Positions 45,989-58,784 of a DNA stretch of 64,000 bases are shown in pieces (position 1 is the stretch's first letter; every line of letters begins with the position of its first letter). A model generated the notes under the pieces. It had not been told where the DNA came from. It searched no databases and saw only the letters and a program-made list of their open reading frames with translations. Both the position numbers and the translations under genes were made by a program. The DNA comes from Desmodesmus armatus (Eukaryota > Chlorophyta > Chlorophyceae > Sphaeropleales > Scenedesmaceae): contig VIIQ02000698.1 of NCBI GenBank assembly GCA_007449985.2, forward strand, positions 317,501 through 381,500, read 5' to 3'.

Positions 45989-46938
45989 TAGGTTTGTGAG
46001 TTTAACTCTTTGAGCCTAGAGTTACGATTCATGTTGAGGCATCAAATCTCAGGCTGGGCAAGATTGCTTCTCATGTGATCACCTTGGGCTATGTCGATAT
46101 TGTTGAGATATGCCTGGATCTGCTTTGCTTTGCAGCTGCTTTCAAAAGCCACATCGTTGAAATGCTGCTGGGACAAGCTCGGCGCTCTACACAGTCACAT
46201 CCGGAGTTCCAGCATGCAGCATGTGTACTGCCAAGCACCCAGTACACATGAATTGAAACCGCTGAGAGCCATAATTGAGGCTAATAAAACATAATTCATG
46301 TAGTTACATGGAACTCTTTAGCATGCTGTATGATCCGGCCCAAAGTCCAAGGTCCAACGTTGGATAATGAGATCGACGGGCATCCAGCACCTGCACGTGG
46401 CAAGAGCCAAGTCCATCCGGCTGCAGTCCCTATTTTAAGATTCCCTGAATCCTTCCTTGCAACCATACAGTTGCGCAGTGTTAGCCGTTGTGATGCTGCG
46501 AAACCGAACCCTGCCTAACGAGATGCGAGATGCAGAGCCTGGAACTTTGCAGATTTCTGAAAATTGTTTGTTAGACATTCCTGCTCTGTGCATGAGAAGG
46601 CATCAGTGCACTAGCAAGGTCTTTCGCAACAGGCTGGAGAGCCCTGACGTCAGTGTCCACCAGCTCTGCGCAGTCGCGGAATGACACCTTTTTACATTGC
46701 TTTGCTGCTGTCCATGCGTCATTTGGCGCTGCAGACGCCTGTCAGTCCTGCGGTAAAAGCAAACGCAGAGCAGCAGAAGCCAGCTGAATCCAAAGCCGTT
46801 CGCAACTGAGACACTAGTTACTACCTTCAGTTTATTAAGAAAATTAGGCCAAGGACGTAGACGTGCAGTGCAGCAGGGTGCTGCATTGGCCTCCTACTCA
46901 CTGTTAGCGGGCACCATGTCCGCTTCCGCAGCATCAAC
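45989..46938. other. Region upstream of the five-TM gene
   Basis: About 950 bp, AT-richer than its surroundings, with no supported ORF. It should include the promoter and 5' UTR of the five-TM gene. An alternative ATG at 46918 would need splicing to be used. Confidence 0.4.
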
Positions 46939-49900
46939 ATGCGGAGCAGCAGCGTACAAGGTATGGAAGACTGCTGCAATTACATTGCTAGCAGTGCACA
47001 CACCGTGATTGTGACTTCTCGACCTGACTGGGCCTGTACTGCTGACATACAGATGGCTCCTTTCATGCGGCAGCCAGCACCAGCAGACAACATCTATGAG
47101 CTGCTTTCACCAGTATGGTGGGTCATGGATGGCCAGTCACTCAGCTCCTACCCCATGGGCTCCTTCTTTGCCCAGCTGATCGCCTATGCCCGCAACAATG
47201 GCAAGGCCCCTTTCGCAGGCATCACTGCACTGTGTGCATTGGTGCTGCTGTCTCTGGTTTTCTTCGTGCTGTGGTGAGTGCATGATACTAGCAGCGGCCT
47301 TTTGACACCCTGCTTAAGCAGGCTTGCAGGCCAGACTGGCATGGGCTCCCACAATGCATGATCACGACCGGCTAAAACCACAACAGCAGCGACACAACCA
47401 ATTTGCAGCTGGATGCTGCATCAACCCACGCAACACACTCAAGCCAATGTCACCTGTATCCAATGCAGCCAGTCAGCAATGCAGCATGCTGCATGTCACA
47501 GGCTCATCATCTACCTGCTCGTGTGTGGCCTGTCCTGCGCAGGCGTTTTGTGCGCTGCATCAAGGTTGTGTGCTGCCAGCAGGAGAACTATGCAGACGCA
47601 AACAAGGTGCTGTTTGGCAGGCGGCTGCGGATAATGAAGGTGAGGCAGCACGACTAATGGGGAGCGGCTTCCAGCTAAACAGCTGCACTCAGCGCAGTAG
47701 AGGCAGCAGATACAGCAGCTGCCATGCAGGGATGGCACGAGACAGCAGCTGGCACTTGAGCAGCAGCAGCAGCAGCAGCCCCACCTTGGCATGCCACTTG
47801 GCAGCAGCCGTTGGTCTGAGGAGGGCAAGCAGTGGTGTGGGTTTGCACCAGCAGTCTGCACCAGGGTTGATGCTGCAATTTTGCCCAGCAAGCAGTGTAT
47901 GGGTGCTCAGCCACCTGCAGCTCCAAGCAGTTCTGCTGTACCCAGCATGTTCCTTTCTGCATGCTGGCTTGCTTTCTTTGCTCACTATTTGCATGTAATT
48001 CTTGCTGCTTACTCCACCATGTGTGCTGTTGCGCAGGGGTTGACGATTGCGCTGAGCTTGTCAGCATGCGGAGCAGCAGCATGGGGCATGATCAGCCTGA
48101 ACAAAAACATCCTGCCAGCGCTCAACGCCCGCATCGACAGCATGCAGGAGTTTCCCGCCAAAATCGTCCGGCAGGTCTCCAGCCTGGCAAACGAGACAGC
48201 AGCACTCAACCAACCCTGGAAAACATCAGCAGCGTCATCAACAGCATAGACGTGCAGGGTATAAGGTCAGACCTCACACATGTGACAGAATTTCTGCAGG
48301 ACGCACCCAGCCCTGCTGTGCTGAGAGCTACGCTGAATGCACTGTCAACAGCGCTGAAGCCGCAGCTGTTTGAAGGGCTGAGGCAGCTGCATGGCCAGAT
48401 CAACATGGTGTCTGACAGCAGCCCTCTGGCCACACTGAAGGGCTACCTTGACACCCTGGCGAGGCTGGATGTGTCAGTTATGGGGCCGGCCATCCGGAGC
48501 TACAGCGATGCTCTGACAGAGCTGTATGGCATCACCAACAGCCGCCGCATGTGAGTGCTCCTAGATTGGGTGGACGGGGGACGCCTTGGTTTGTGGGGGT
48601 CGGGTGCACTGAGTTGGTGGTTGAGTTGAGGTTCTATCGTCAACAGCTGGTAGACATATGTGCTGAGGTGCCAATGGGAGGGACTTGGTTTGTTGGGCCG
48701 GGATGCATTACTTATGTTTGTAACAGCCTTGGTATAGCTACAATAGCTGGCGAATGTCAGCAGACAGAGAAGGAAGTGCATGGGGCCGGTGGGCATGAGC
48801 TTGTTTGTGGGACCAGTGCGCAACTAGTCGGTTGACCCTATAGCATGACACATGAGAGCTCAGGCGTGTTGTGTCAGCACATGTGGGGCATGCATGTGCT
48901 GTGGGTAAGACACTCCAACGCTTGCAATTACAACAGCAGCGGGCAGAGGTTTCTACATTCCTAAGCCAAGTTGGGGGGTTAGCGCCAACTGCACAAACTC
49001 CATGCATGCTAACAGCAGTGCCGACCGCTCCTTGCGTGCCAGTACCGATCACATGTGTCTCTGTGCGATCTCACACTTTTATGCCTTCTTTTGATGTTAC
49101 GTTGTGCCACAGGAGCAGCACAGAGATCCAGGCCTCAAGGGAGCTGGCAAGGGTCAGGTCTACCTACGACCAGGTCGACCTTGATGCCTGGGTGCCATAC
49201 CTGGATCAGGCAGTCACGACAGCATCAGCAATCGATGCCATGCGGACACCTGAGACCAACCCCTTCACCCTCACTCTCGACACTCTTACTGGTGTCAGCA
49301 CCATTATCGATGACATAAGGGACAACATGCTGGACGGCCTGTCAGTGACCGTCAAGCAGTTCAACGGCCTGTGGCACAACAACGCCTCGGTGGCTTTTGA
49401 GGTGGGTTGACACAGCACGCAGCTGAGCCTTTTGCTTGTTTTGTGGTGGTGGTGGTGTGAGAAGCACAGTGCCAGCCGGACCTGTTGCAGCTACACTTCC
49501 AGCCTGGAAAGGCCAGGTTGTGACCGGGGTGTGTGTGTGTGTGTGTCTGCCCCCCCCCCCCCCCCAGGGGGGGGGGGGGGCTGTAGTGGTATGAATGTGT
49601 CCACATAGGTGTTGTATTCCCTCGTCGCCATGGCGGCTGCCGCCTAGGGCGGCTGCCGCCTAGGACGGCTGCTAGCAGCTGATCTTTTTGCGGCGCTGCG
49701 GCTGTATTGTGCGACTGCTGCTGCTGCTGCTGCTGCTGTTGCTGTTGCAGTCCCTGCTGGAAAGGGCAGCCCACGTCAACCACACTGTGCTGCAGCTCCC
49801 CCGCGATGTCGAGTCCAAGATCCGTCTGGTCAAGGCCAGCGTCAGCGACTTCGAAAAGCTGTACAGCGGCAGCGACAGCTTGCTGAACCTCCCGCAGCGA

Positions 49901-52900
49901 ATCCAGGACGCTGGTGCCAAGCTCTCGATGCCAGATGCATCCCGCTTGATTGCAGACCTCAAGGAGGCTGAAACACAGCTGAACGATGCTCGCGGCTTGC
50001 CCGAGCTTATCGCAAAGCTGGCAACGTTGGCACGCGCGCTGGACAAGACCCTTCGCGATGCCAGGAGCAACATTCAGGCCAGTCTTGATGCGTTTGTTGC
50101 CGATGACAGCATGCGGATGGACCTGTCTGACACGCTCACGTTTGAGGGGCCCGTTGTGCTCGGAGCTGCCAGCCTGTTCGAGTCTGCAAGCCTTGGAGGT
50201 TTCAAGGAGTACATCACTGCAGTACTGGCGAAGCTTCAGACCACGATTGATCCAGCAAGGCGCGAGGCGGACGCTATCCCTGGCGTACTGAAGCAGGTCT
50301 CAGAGTTTGACGTGATCGACAACTTCATGCAGCCACTGCAGCAGGCAGAGGCTGTGTACAAGGAGTTCTATGGCAACCCAAGCGATGTGAGTGCCGCGAT
50401 GCATGCGCCCTGGCAGAGAAGGCTTCTTCACAGAGCTCAGAATGCTGCTGGTACTTGCCCTGTTCTTAGCGTAGCTGCAACACATAACGCAGCACCAGCC
50501 GCAACTGTGTGTGCACGAGCGCGAATCTGTGCGCACACGTGCGCAAAGCATAGTTGAACCTATCCCAGCCTTCTTGCGCGGTGGCGGTCATGCCGTCAGT
50601 GTTGCACCGCGGCCCGGCTTGGCAGCTACGTAACTCAGACCTGCCTCACAGTCCACATGTGCACTGTGGGACTGCACAATCCCACACCAAGGACCTCCCC
50701 TGCCTGCCTCTCAACTCCCTTCAACGCACATGTGGTTGATTACTTTTTTACATGCCCTGCAGTTGACCAAGCCTGTCTTTGACATGTTGGACCGCTTCAC
50801 AACCATCGGCACCCAAGACCTGGCAAATGCACAAGCGCTGGTCAGCAATGTGTCCAGCACAGTGCAGAAGATGTCAGACAATATCCAGTCAGCAACGCTG
50901 GAGCACATTGATCAGTTCCAGACTTCCTACCTGGGCAAGGCCGCCAATGGCTCTTCATCACAGGCTGACAGCGGGACCGACCGTCTGGTCAAGGCAGTGC
51001 ACGCAGTATACTATGTAAGTGAAGCGGGTAGTAGCAGGGCCTAGTTGGTACATTTGCATGCCTCAGTCAGCAAGTGGTCTTCACTTGTCGCCAGTGCGAA
51101 AAGGCAGAAGAAAGGAATTTTACGCCATGTTGGCCCGACTGCAAGCAGCGAGGTTGTTACGCCGCCCCCAGTCAGCAAACATATAGAATTTACAGCCACC
51201 GGGCAACAGAGGGGATGTAGGTGTATCTGCGTGTCCAGGAAAGGAGTGAAAGGAATTGTTCCTTGCGCCCCTCAGCTGCTGATGTGTGCTGCTGCCTGCC
51301 TGCTGGCCGCCTTGCTTGTGTGCTGTAGGGCATGCTGGGCGCATATGCAGGCATCATAGTCCTCCTACTGCTGCTGTCAGCCATGACGCTGCTCAACTGC
51401 CCAGCCGGCCTCTGCTTCGGCGGCTTCACCCTGAACTTCGCACTCCTGGTGCTCTGCGCAATCCCCCTCATCCTCACCACCGGCCTGCTTCTCATGCGAG
51501 ACATCTGCGGCAATATGGAGCAGATCGCCTCCAAGGCAGTGACACAAAAGGCGGGAAACAGCAGCCTGCCCGCCGCTGTGTCTCAGTTCTACCTGAACGC
51601 AAGCCCTGCCAACAGTAGTGAGGGCCTGCCGGCCATTATCAAGGGCATAAATGCGGACTATGATGTAGAGGGGTTCAAGGCTAGGGTTCAGAGCTCTGTG
51701 GATGAGATGCTCAAGGGAGTGACTGACGATTTCACACTGCGGCCTCAGGTATGTGCAGTTTCTGCTGAGACATGCGTGCACAGCCAAAGTAAGGTCACTA
51801 GTGTCAGCATGCTAGTGACACAGTAGTCAATGGCACCCTCAGGTATGTCGACTATTCTGCTATGTTGTGCTGTGTGTGCTGCTGCGGCTGCCTTGTCCCT
51901 TTCCATCTGCTGCTGGTGCTGCTCGGCAGCAAGGCCAGCTTGTACTGCAGACAATGCTGCTTAGTAACTTACTACTGCCTAGCGAAACTTATCACTGCAG
52001 CTTGAATGCAATAGGTCAGCCACTCGCACTGCTACGCCAAGGGCGGTGTAGTACTGGCGGTCCCTGCCAGCAGGCCTATACAACAGTACTGCCTGCTACA
52101 GGCAGTAAATCTGTGCAAGGTTGCTGCTGTCTTATGCTGGCGTGCAGGTCTCCAGCGTTGTTGATGACGCCACCTCCCGCATTCAGCAGCTCCTGAGCAG
52201 CATGGACTCTGTTGTGCTGACACTGGACCACTCCATTGTGGCGGGGGTGTACCAGCAGGGCAAGAGCTTCTTCTGCTGTAGCCTGGTCAACCAAGCGTAC
52301 ACTCAGTGGGCGGCTACTATTACTTTGGTTGCGCTGGCATGGGTGGCCATGCAGTGCGCACTGCTGGTGCTCAGCAAGCTGGACACACTCTCAGGTGGGG
52401 TTGGTTGTGTGTGTCGACAGAGAGACTGCATGCGTGCACATGCATGCTGACTAGTTGTGTGTGCGTTGGGGTGGCTGGAAATGTTGGCAGCTTCAAAGTT
52501 TTGAGGGCAGCGGGTGGACAGGCCTCAGGTCGTGGCTTGTCCTGTTGATTACGTATCTGCTGCCAGCCAGTGGATGCCAGACCCCGCCTTGCAGCAGCAC
52601 ATGAACAAACACCCTACACCAGCAGAATGATCACTCAGCCTCACATCCGCTGTCTGCTTTGCTGTCTGGATGCGATATGCTTGCAGAGAACTGCTGCAGG
52701 TTCCGTCCCTACCGCAGAAAGGACTACGGTTCCGCACCAGGGCCAGACAAGGGCAACGGCCCCATCCTGTCACCCAGCAAGACTCTCCCCATGTCACCAA
52801 GGAAAGCCCCAGGTTCCCCCAGGAGGCCTCTGCAGGGCATGGACAGTAACACCAGCGAGACAGTGGCAGTTATCAGTGTGGGCACTGTGGTGCAGCAGCA

Positions 52901-53656
52901 GCAGGCTGCTGGTGGTGGTGTGAAGACCGGTGCAGGAGCCAGCAAAGCTCCATTCAGCAGCGCGAATGGGTCCAACAACTGCTCAGAGGTGGGTACATGG
53001 TGCAACCACCTGGCCGTTGGTTGAGGGGTGTGAAGCATCTTCATATTGGCAGCACTGTTTTTCATCTGAGAGAGCTATTTGCTGGACGCACTAGCTGGTG
53101 CTTTGCGTGCGCATCTCTGGGAGGCAGCAGAGCTTGACGTTGATTGATGTAGGGGACCACGCCGTCCAACGAACTCTCTCAGCGGCAACAAGCTTTGGAG
53201 CTGCTTCTGCAATCGAGACATGCCGCCGCTGCTGACGATCCCTGCCGCTGCCCCGCTTTCTCCTGCCCGCAGCTGCCCAACTGCACCCCCCTGCCAGCAC
53301 CACTGACCCTGAGGACGATGCCTCCCCCAGCTGTGATGGCATCCCCACGGGGAGCAGCAGCCCCAGCACGCTTGGACTTAGCAGCAGAAGTGCAGCGCAA
53401 GCAGCAGCACCAGCAGGGCAGCAGCACTGCAGCCTCAGGCGGCATCCAGCAGCAGCCGACATCGCCACAGCGCAGGCCCCGGGTGGGAGAAGGCCGCCCC
53501 ACCATCACCATTGCAGCAGTGTACCCTGCGGTAACGCCAGCTATGCCTGGGAGTCCTGTGGCTCTGCAGAGGGAGCAGCAGCAGCAGCAGTGGGCGAATG
53601 CACCTGGTGGGATGCCAGGGAAGGGGCTGGTGCGTGCACCTTGCACGCGCATTTGA
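46939..53656 (+). CDS. Five-transmembrane prominin/tweety-like protein
   Basis: Ten exons: 46939-47273, 47543-47639, 48037-48550, 49113-49401, 49751-50386, 50763-51014, 51329-51748, 52148-52394, 52687-52988 and 53273-53656. Every junction matches in phase. Their summed length is one base short of a multiple of three because of a -1 discontinuity in exon 3 (see findings). About 1,158 residues if that base is counted. TM1 is FAGITALCALVLLSLVFFVL (~92-111). A short Cys-rich loop (RCIKVVCCQQENY) follows, then TM2 (~145-165). A very long helical loop (~166-709) follows, then TM3 and TM4 close together (~710-763), a second loop (~764-901), TM5 (~902-923) and a Pro/Ser/Gln-rich cytoplasmic tail with SPSK and SPRK motifs. 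This five-pass layout with two large outer loops and a Cys-rich inner loop is that of prominins and tweety proteins. The first loop is longer than in prominins. Homology is inferred from topology, not from a conserved motif. The start codon is uncertain. Confidence 0.7.
49550..49580. repeat. C16-A-G14 palindromic homopolymer in an intron
   Basis: Sixteen C, one A, then fourteen G, preceded by a GT dinucleotide run, within the intron between exons 4 and 5 of the five-TM gene. It can fold as a perfect GC hairpin or form G-quadruplex/i-motif structures. Its length is also prone to sequencing error. Confidence 0.9.
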
Positions 53657-54872
53657 GCCGGCATGCAGGACAGCATGCTACTGCGGACAGCAGTGAACGC
53701 TGTGCTGCTGTGTGGTACAGGCTTGTGCCCAGTTTTCAGTGATCACAACGTCACAGAGAAAGATCTGATCACTAGGAGGTGGTATTGCAGGAACAATCTG
53801 CATCCTGTGGTTGCGTGCAAGGGTAGGCTTTGCAGCCTGTGTGTGATAGGTCCCGATTCCCAGGCCTGTGAGTATGTCTGCCTAGAAGCATGCAGTAGTG
53901 AGCTGTAGCAGCCCTGATGGGGCCGGCTCTGGCAGATAGCACTGGGAAGGTCGTTAGAACGCTGGCAGCTCCATAGTTGTGGTATGCTTGCATGACTATG
54001 TGCCTTGGCCACTACCTGTTGTCTTTGATAACTAAGTTGAGCGTTGTTGGGCAGGTGGCACCAGACTTGTGTTGCCCAATATCTGTGTATTGATTGCACT
54101 CAGCAGAGGTCATCTGGAGATTGTGAGCATTGGTAAGGCGCAGATGATTGATTAGGTGCCGCGCCAAACTCAACGGCAGTAACGTATGGTGTGTGATCCT
54201 GGTTGAAGACTGTTGATCAAGGCTGTTGACACACCCATGCGTGTGAAGAGGGCCTCTTCAAGCGGCCCACTAGCAATCTGGGGTCTGAGGTATCGAGGAT
54301 GCACTGACAGTACAGGGTGTGCCGTGTAAGCTTGCTTCCAGGCTTGTGACACCGCTGGATGCTGTAACAGCTGCTTGATGCATGACTGGCACTCAGGGCG
54401 CCCTACAGGCCATGCAGCTGAGACCATCCTGAACGTGGGTCCACAGTGTTCCCAAACAGCCCGGGCCAGGCGGTCCATCAACACTGGCGCTCCCACAGGC
54501 TCTCAAGTAACTTAAAAACCGACAAAGTATGTCGAAAGCTTCTCAACATTCATCGTCATCCAACACCCAATCTCGCAGGGTCAAAGGTTGAATGCACACG
54601 AACTGCAAGGAGATGTACCTTGATGAGCTAAAGCCTGCAAAGTATGATTTAAAGGCAACACCAAGTCTTCCCTATAAACGAATCGGCAGAGCGTGTGCCT
54701 GAATCTCTTGGGGTGCGGTTCAACCTTTTTGCGCCCTTTCCCTGAGAGATACGGGCCCCATCCACCAATTGGAGGCACACCGGGGCCGGGTCCTGACGTC
54801 TCCTCTCCGTCTCTTCTTGCTGACAAGTGGAGCAGGAGGGGAGTGCGTGAGCTATCAGGATTTGAGGGAAGG
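53657..54872. other. Spacer with an unassigned minus-strand ORF
   Basis: About 1.2 kb between the five-TM gene and the small-gene triplet. A minus frame at 54170-54496 (first in-frame ATG ending at 54478) has coding-like composition, including RLARAVWEHCGPTFRMV and HPRYLRPQIA, but no domain I recognise and no exon partners. It could be a short gene or a remnant. The part nearest 54873 is presumably the 5' UTR and promoter of the first triplet gene. Confidence 0.35.
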
Positions 54873-55824
54873 ATGAAACGAGTGTCGGAGTCTATTCAGA
54901 AGCTGGAGAACGAGTATGGACGTCCTACAAAGCGTTTCAGATCGATGAGCGACGTAAGTGCCCTGTGCAAGGGTGGTTGCAAGCAACATCGCAGAGCCGC
55001 TTTGCCAGGGATGCACAGCGCTCTCCTCAGGGCACCGCAATGCGTCAATGCATTCTTGGTGCCTCCATTGCATCCACCCACGCGCCCGTGCCGCGCTCCT
55101 GACCAGCCTGCTGCTCTGTCTCGCAGATGGAAGGGTGGAGCTATCCCCAGCACCCAACAGAAAGCATCATGCTGCCAGTGCAGCGCGAGGTGCTTGAGCT
55201 GGGTCCATTCTGGACAACAGCAGGGGTGTGTGTCGGCAGCCTCGAGCAGCAGCGGGTGCCAGGGGCTCTGGAGAGCTCAGGGGACCCCTGTCCCAGCCTG
55301 GGCAGCTGGGGCGTTGAGATGTCAGTGAGCCTCATGCAGAGGTCCACATCAGGGTGAGTATGTTGTCAATTGGCTTTGACAGCCCAGCCATGCCATGCAG
55401 GGCTCTGCCTGCAGATGTGACACAAGGAACGCATGCACATGCACAACCTTGGGACAGATTCCCAGCAGTGCGCCTTGCTGTGTTGACACTGGGACAAATT
55501 CCTGCATACTGACTAAGCCATATGCCCTATGGCCCCACCACCCGTCCCTGCAGGTGTGCTGACGCCTCCGACGAGGACACGCAGGACACTGCCAGCAGCA
55601 GTGGCTCAGAATCAGAGGGCTGGGAGAGGGACCTTCAGCAGCAGCGCGCCCCAGCGCGCAAGCCCCGCGCAGCTGCCACTGGTGAGGAGGACAGCATCAC
55701 GTCCAATCACCCTGCTGTTGCTGCTTCCGTTGCCTTCAGCTTTGGCAGCAGGCCCTACCTGACTCCGGACCTCACTGCCGTGCAGTGCTGGGATGTGATC
55801 AACGGTCTCCTCACAGCTGTATGA
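54873..55824 (+). CDS. Small tripartite nuclear-type protein, family copy 1 (192 aa)
   Basis: Three exons, 54873-54953, 55127-55353 and 55554-55824, with intron phases 0 and 2. Exon 1 encodes a basic 27-residue N-terminus, MKRVSES...GRPTKRFRSMSD, with a likely nuclear localisation signal. Exon 2 carries LELGPFW. Exon 3 begins CADASDEDTQDTASSSGSES, an acidic/Ser stretch resembling casein kinase 2 sites, and ends in AFSFGSRPYLTPD then CWDVINGLLTAV and TGA. The frame upstream of the ATG is open but has no earlier ATG. It is the first of three paralogues with the same exon plan. I know no family with this arrangement; a nuclear regulatory or adaptor role is inference only. Confidence 0.7.
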
Positions 55825-58784
55825 GCTATGCACAATTCAGCTGATAGATTGCTGACGCACCAGTAAGCGGACACCGTGAGCATCTTTGCTCTTGGTGGGT
55901 GGACTCTCTGTTTCAGTTCAGCACCCACTGGTTACTCCAGGCACGACGCATGCAGCAGACTGCCAGCGCTTGTTATGTCGGTGCTTTTGTCTGTTGGTGC
56001 GCAGACACTGATCCTGCACGCAATTGCAGACATGGGGCAAGGGCAGCAGGTTGTTTTCAGAGTGGCGTATGTGTATTCATAACCCACAGGCGTATCTTCA
56101 GCAGCTGTGGCAGATTCTACTGTACAATTGTAGTGTAAGCAGCAGTGTGGGGTGGTGTTCTGCCCCTTTTTTGGTGTGCGCTAAGTGTGTCCACGGTTGC
56201 TGGTTGGCAGTGTGTCATTGAGGCACACATGCCCTGCAGGCCAGCAATGCTATCTTATACATATGTGGTTTTTGTCATGCTATTTCAGCAACGCGGGTGG
56301 CTCGCAGGTTTGGTGCCGCTGCAGTCGCAACTTTCCGTCGCCAGATTGGCCAGGCCCTTTGGCAGGATGGCACAGTCTCTTAGGCAGGCAGGAAATATGT
56401 CGGGGTTGGCTGGGGCGTTGATAGTAGATGTCGGTGTTCATGTGTGTTGGGGGGATATGGGTAGGAAGTTGTGTTGCTGTGGTTGCCGTCTGCCTGCTAT
56501 GCACTGTCAAGTTGCTTGGGAAAGGCAGGTGTAGTGTTCCTGCAGGTGTACTGTGGACAGGCCGTGTTGTGTCAGGCCGTGTTGCATCCAACTCATCATC
56601 ATTCCAAGCACAGCATTCAGCAGCATATGTGCGCAAGGACACGCAGCATGCTGCCAGGGCTGCGCAGGCAGGCAACAGGGCCTGGATCCCAGCACAGTCT
56701 GCAAAGTCCTGGCAGTGTGTTGAGGCTGTTTTGTGGGTGAGGGGGCTTGTGCACGAATGCGACAGCGTCTCGATGCCTGAGGTGTTGCGCTGTTGGTTGT
56801 GCTGCTGTTGAGATAGGCGCAAAAGTTCTGCCATGCATCGGCCTCGTGCTGTTGGCCTTGCTGCATCTCCCTTTGCACCTGCCGCATCTGTGGCCAGTAT
56901 CCAGGTTGCACAGGGCTACTTTGATTGCGACAGCGTCACCACAGTTTCACAACAGAGTGTAGGCTGCATGCAGCTCTGAAGCTGTCTTGTTCCCGCCCGA
57001 GTATTCTCACCTCAGCTGCAGTCATTTGAGGGGTGGGCTTTCGACGCCTGCGGTCTGTGGGTGTGTACGTGTGTTTTATGGAGTGTCAAAGCTGGCGGTT
57101 GTTGTGCGCCATGGAGCTTTCTGCATGCATCATCATGTTCCTCGCATGGGCTAGGCATCTGTTGATTTATACGAGCGGCTGTGTGGCACAGGCACTGAAA
57201 CGCACGTGCCATTGCACGCTGAATGCACTTTGGGACACACCAAGTTGCTGTCAGCTGGTTAGTAGGCCCACCTGCATGACCATAGTACACGATGCTTGCC
57301 TCCTCCGCTGTGCTCCGTGGCACTAAGGTTGTGGTTGCAGTCCGCAACAACAGGAGTGTAGCAGGCCTGTGTTGGCGGGATAGGCTGCACACAACACTGT
57401 GCTGGCTGTGTGCACTGGAGTCAGGCTGACGCGCCTCAACACATAAGGCGTGGACAGCCACTTTTGACAGCCACAGCTGCCAATGTTGCTCTGTGTGGCA
57501 GGGCAGATGGCTTGTTTGGTTGATTTGGCGGCTGTAGGTGTGTGCTGGCATGTTTGTGCAACGCATTGGGTGGTGGTGGTGTAGATGGGCTCTGTTGCAG
57601 GTGTGTGTGTCGGTGTGTGTTTGTTGGTTGTAGCGATCGAGACATGCTAAGGAAGGTTGCTGGCCTGAAAGAAGGCCTCGAGCGTGTTGGGAGAGTGCTC
57701 ATGCGGTGCCTTCCTTTTCTGGTGTGCGGCTGGAGCAGAGTAGCGTGTGCGTCTCGCTCAGGAAGCATGTGTTGCCTGATAGTGCAGACTGCGCCCCCTT
57801 ACGATCGGGCCATGCGAGATGTTGGGCCAGAGTGGATCGGATGCTGTGAGCAGTTGAGTAGTTGGTGGTGGTACCAAGTGGTAGACAGGTTGCAGCACGC
57901 GCTCGTCGGCAGGATGCATGGTTGGGTCATAGGCCTTTGACTAGGCTGGGGCACCGCTGCTGCTTGCAGTTGCAACGTGGTGGCTGGGTTGGGATTGAGG
58001 GAGGCAGACGAGTCTCCCACTAAGCTCTGCCAGCCTCAGCGTTTCTGCTGACTCACTTGGGGCCAACCACTGGTGTTTCTATTGGCACAATGTCATGGGA
58101 ACTATTGATGTCTGTGAATAAGCCAGTGTGACTGTCCCCTGCGGGGGCATGCAGGTGTGGCAGCTCGCGGTGCGTATGCACACACACAGGTCTGTATGCA
58201 CGCGCATGCACACAGCTAATCAGGCACAAACAGTCCACGCACCGTGCCACACCAAAACTCCACAGCATGCCAGCTGCGGTACATGCAAGTGTGTATACAA
58301 ACATCCTTCATGGCTGCTGTTGATGGGCCTTCCTGTTTTTGTGGCGCAATAGTCAAGGTATGTGTAACAAAGATTCGGTTTCGTCGGTGTATTTGCTCCC
58401 AAACACCTCTGGAAATGTAGAGAAAAGATCAGTGAGGAGGATGTCTGCACACGTTCAGGACGTGATAGGACCACATGTGCAAGGGTATGCGACGTGCATG
58501 CGAGTCGGGCCTGACGAAGCCTCGCAGCAGTAAAAATTGACCAAATTGGATGCAAATCATTGTGACTGAATTTGTCGGGGATCGGCCTGACTTCCAATAC
58601 CAAGGGTTTGAGGTTTGATGACGACAAACAGTCCTATGGACACACAGCTGTTCCCCGTGGACCGCAGATCCATCTTTTCATTCAGGAAGATTCTTCACAA
58701 CTAAGCTCGAGCCGATAAGCTACTGTCTCGTGCAATTTCGGCAGTGCAGCTACAACAGATTGGCAACTCTTTCTGCAGCTTGCA
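55825..58784. other. GT-rich spacer after family copy 1
   Basis: Nearly 3 kb with no supported coding exon. The plus strand is rich in T and G (TGTGTG runs), as is common in algal 3' UTRs. A TGTAA at 56134-56138 is a candidate poly(A) signal about 310 nt after the stop. The remaining ~2.6 kb could be an alternative long 3' UTR, a non-coding transcript or decayed sequence. Confidence 0.4.
56134..56138 (+). terminator. Candidate poly(A) signal of family copy 1
   Basis: TGTAA on the plus strand about 310 nt downstream of the stop codon; supported only by motif and distance. Confidence 0.3.

Noticed and set aside
48180..48208. A tiny intron (GTCTCC…GACAG) restoring the exon 3 frame of the five-TM gene
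   Set aside because: It would be 25-28 bp long, below realistic intron size, and its length class does not restore the frame.
49550..49580. Rho-independent-type terminator at the C/G palindrome
   Set aside because: The context is a eukaryotic intron between phase-matched coding exons; a bacterial terminator makes no sense here.
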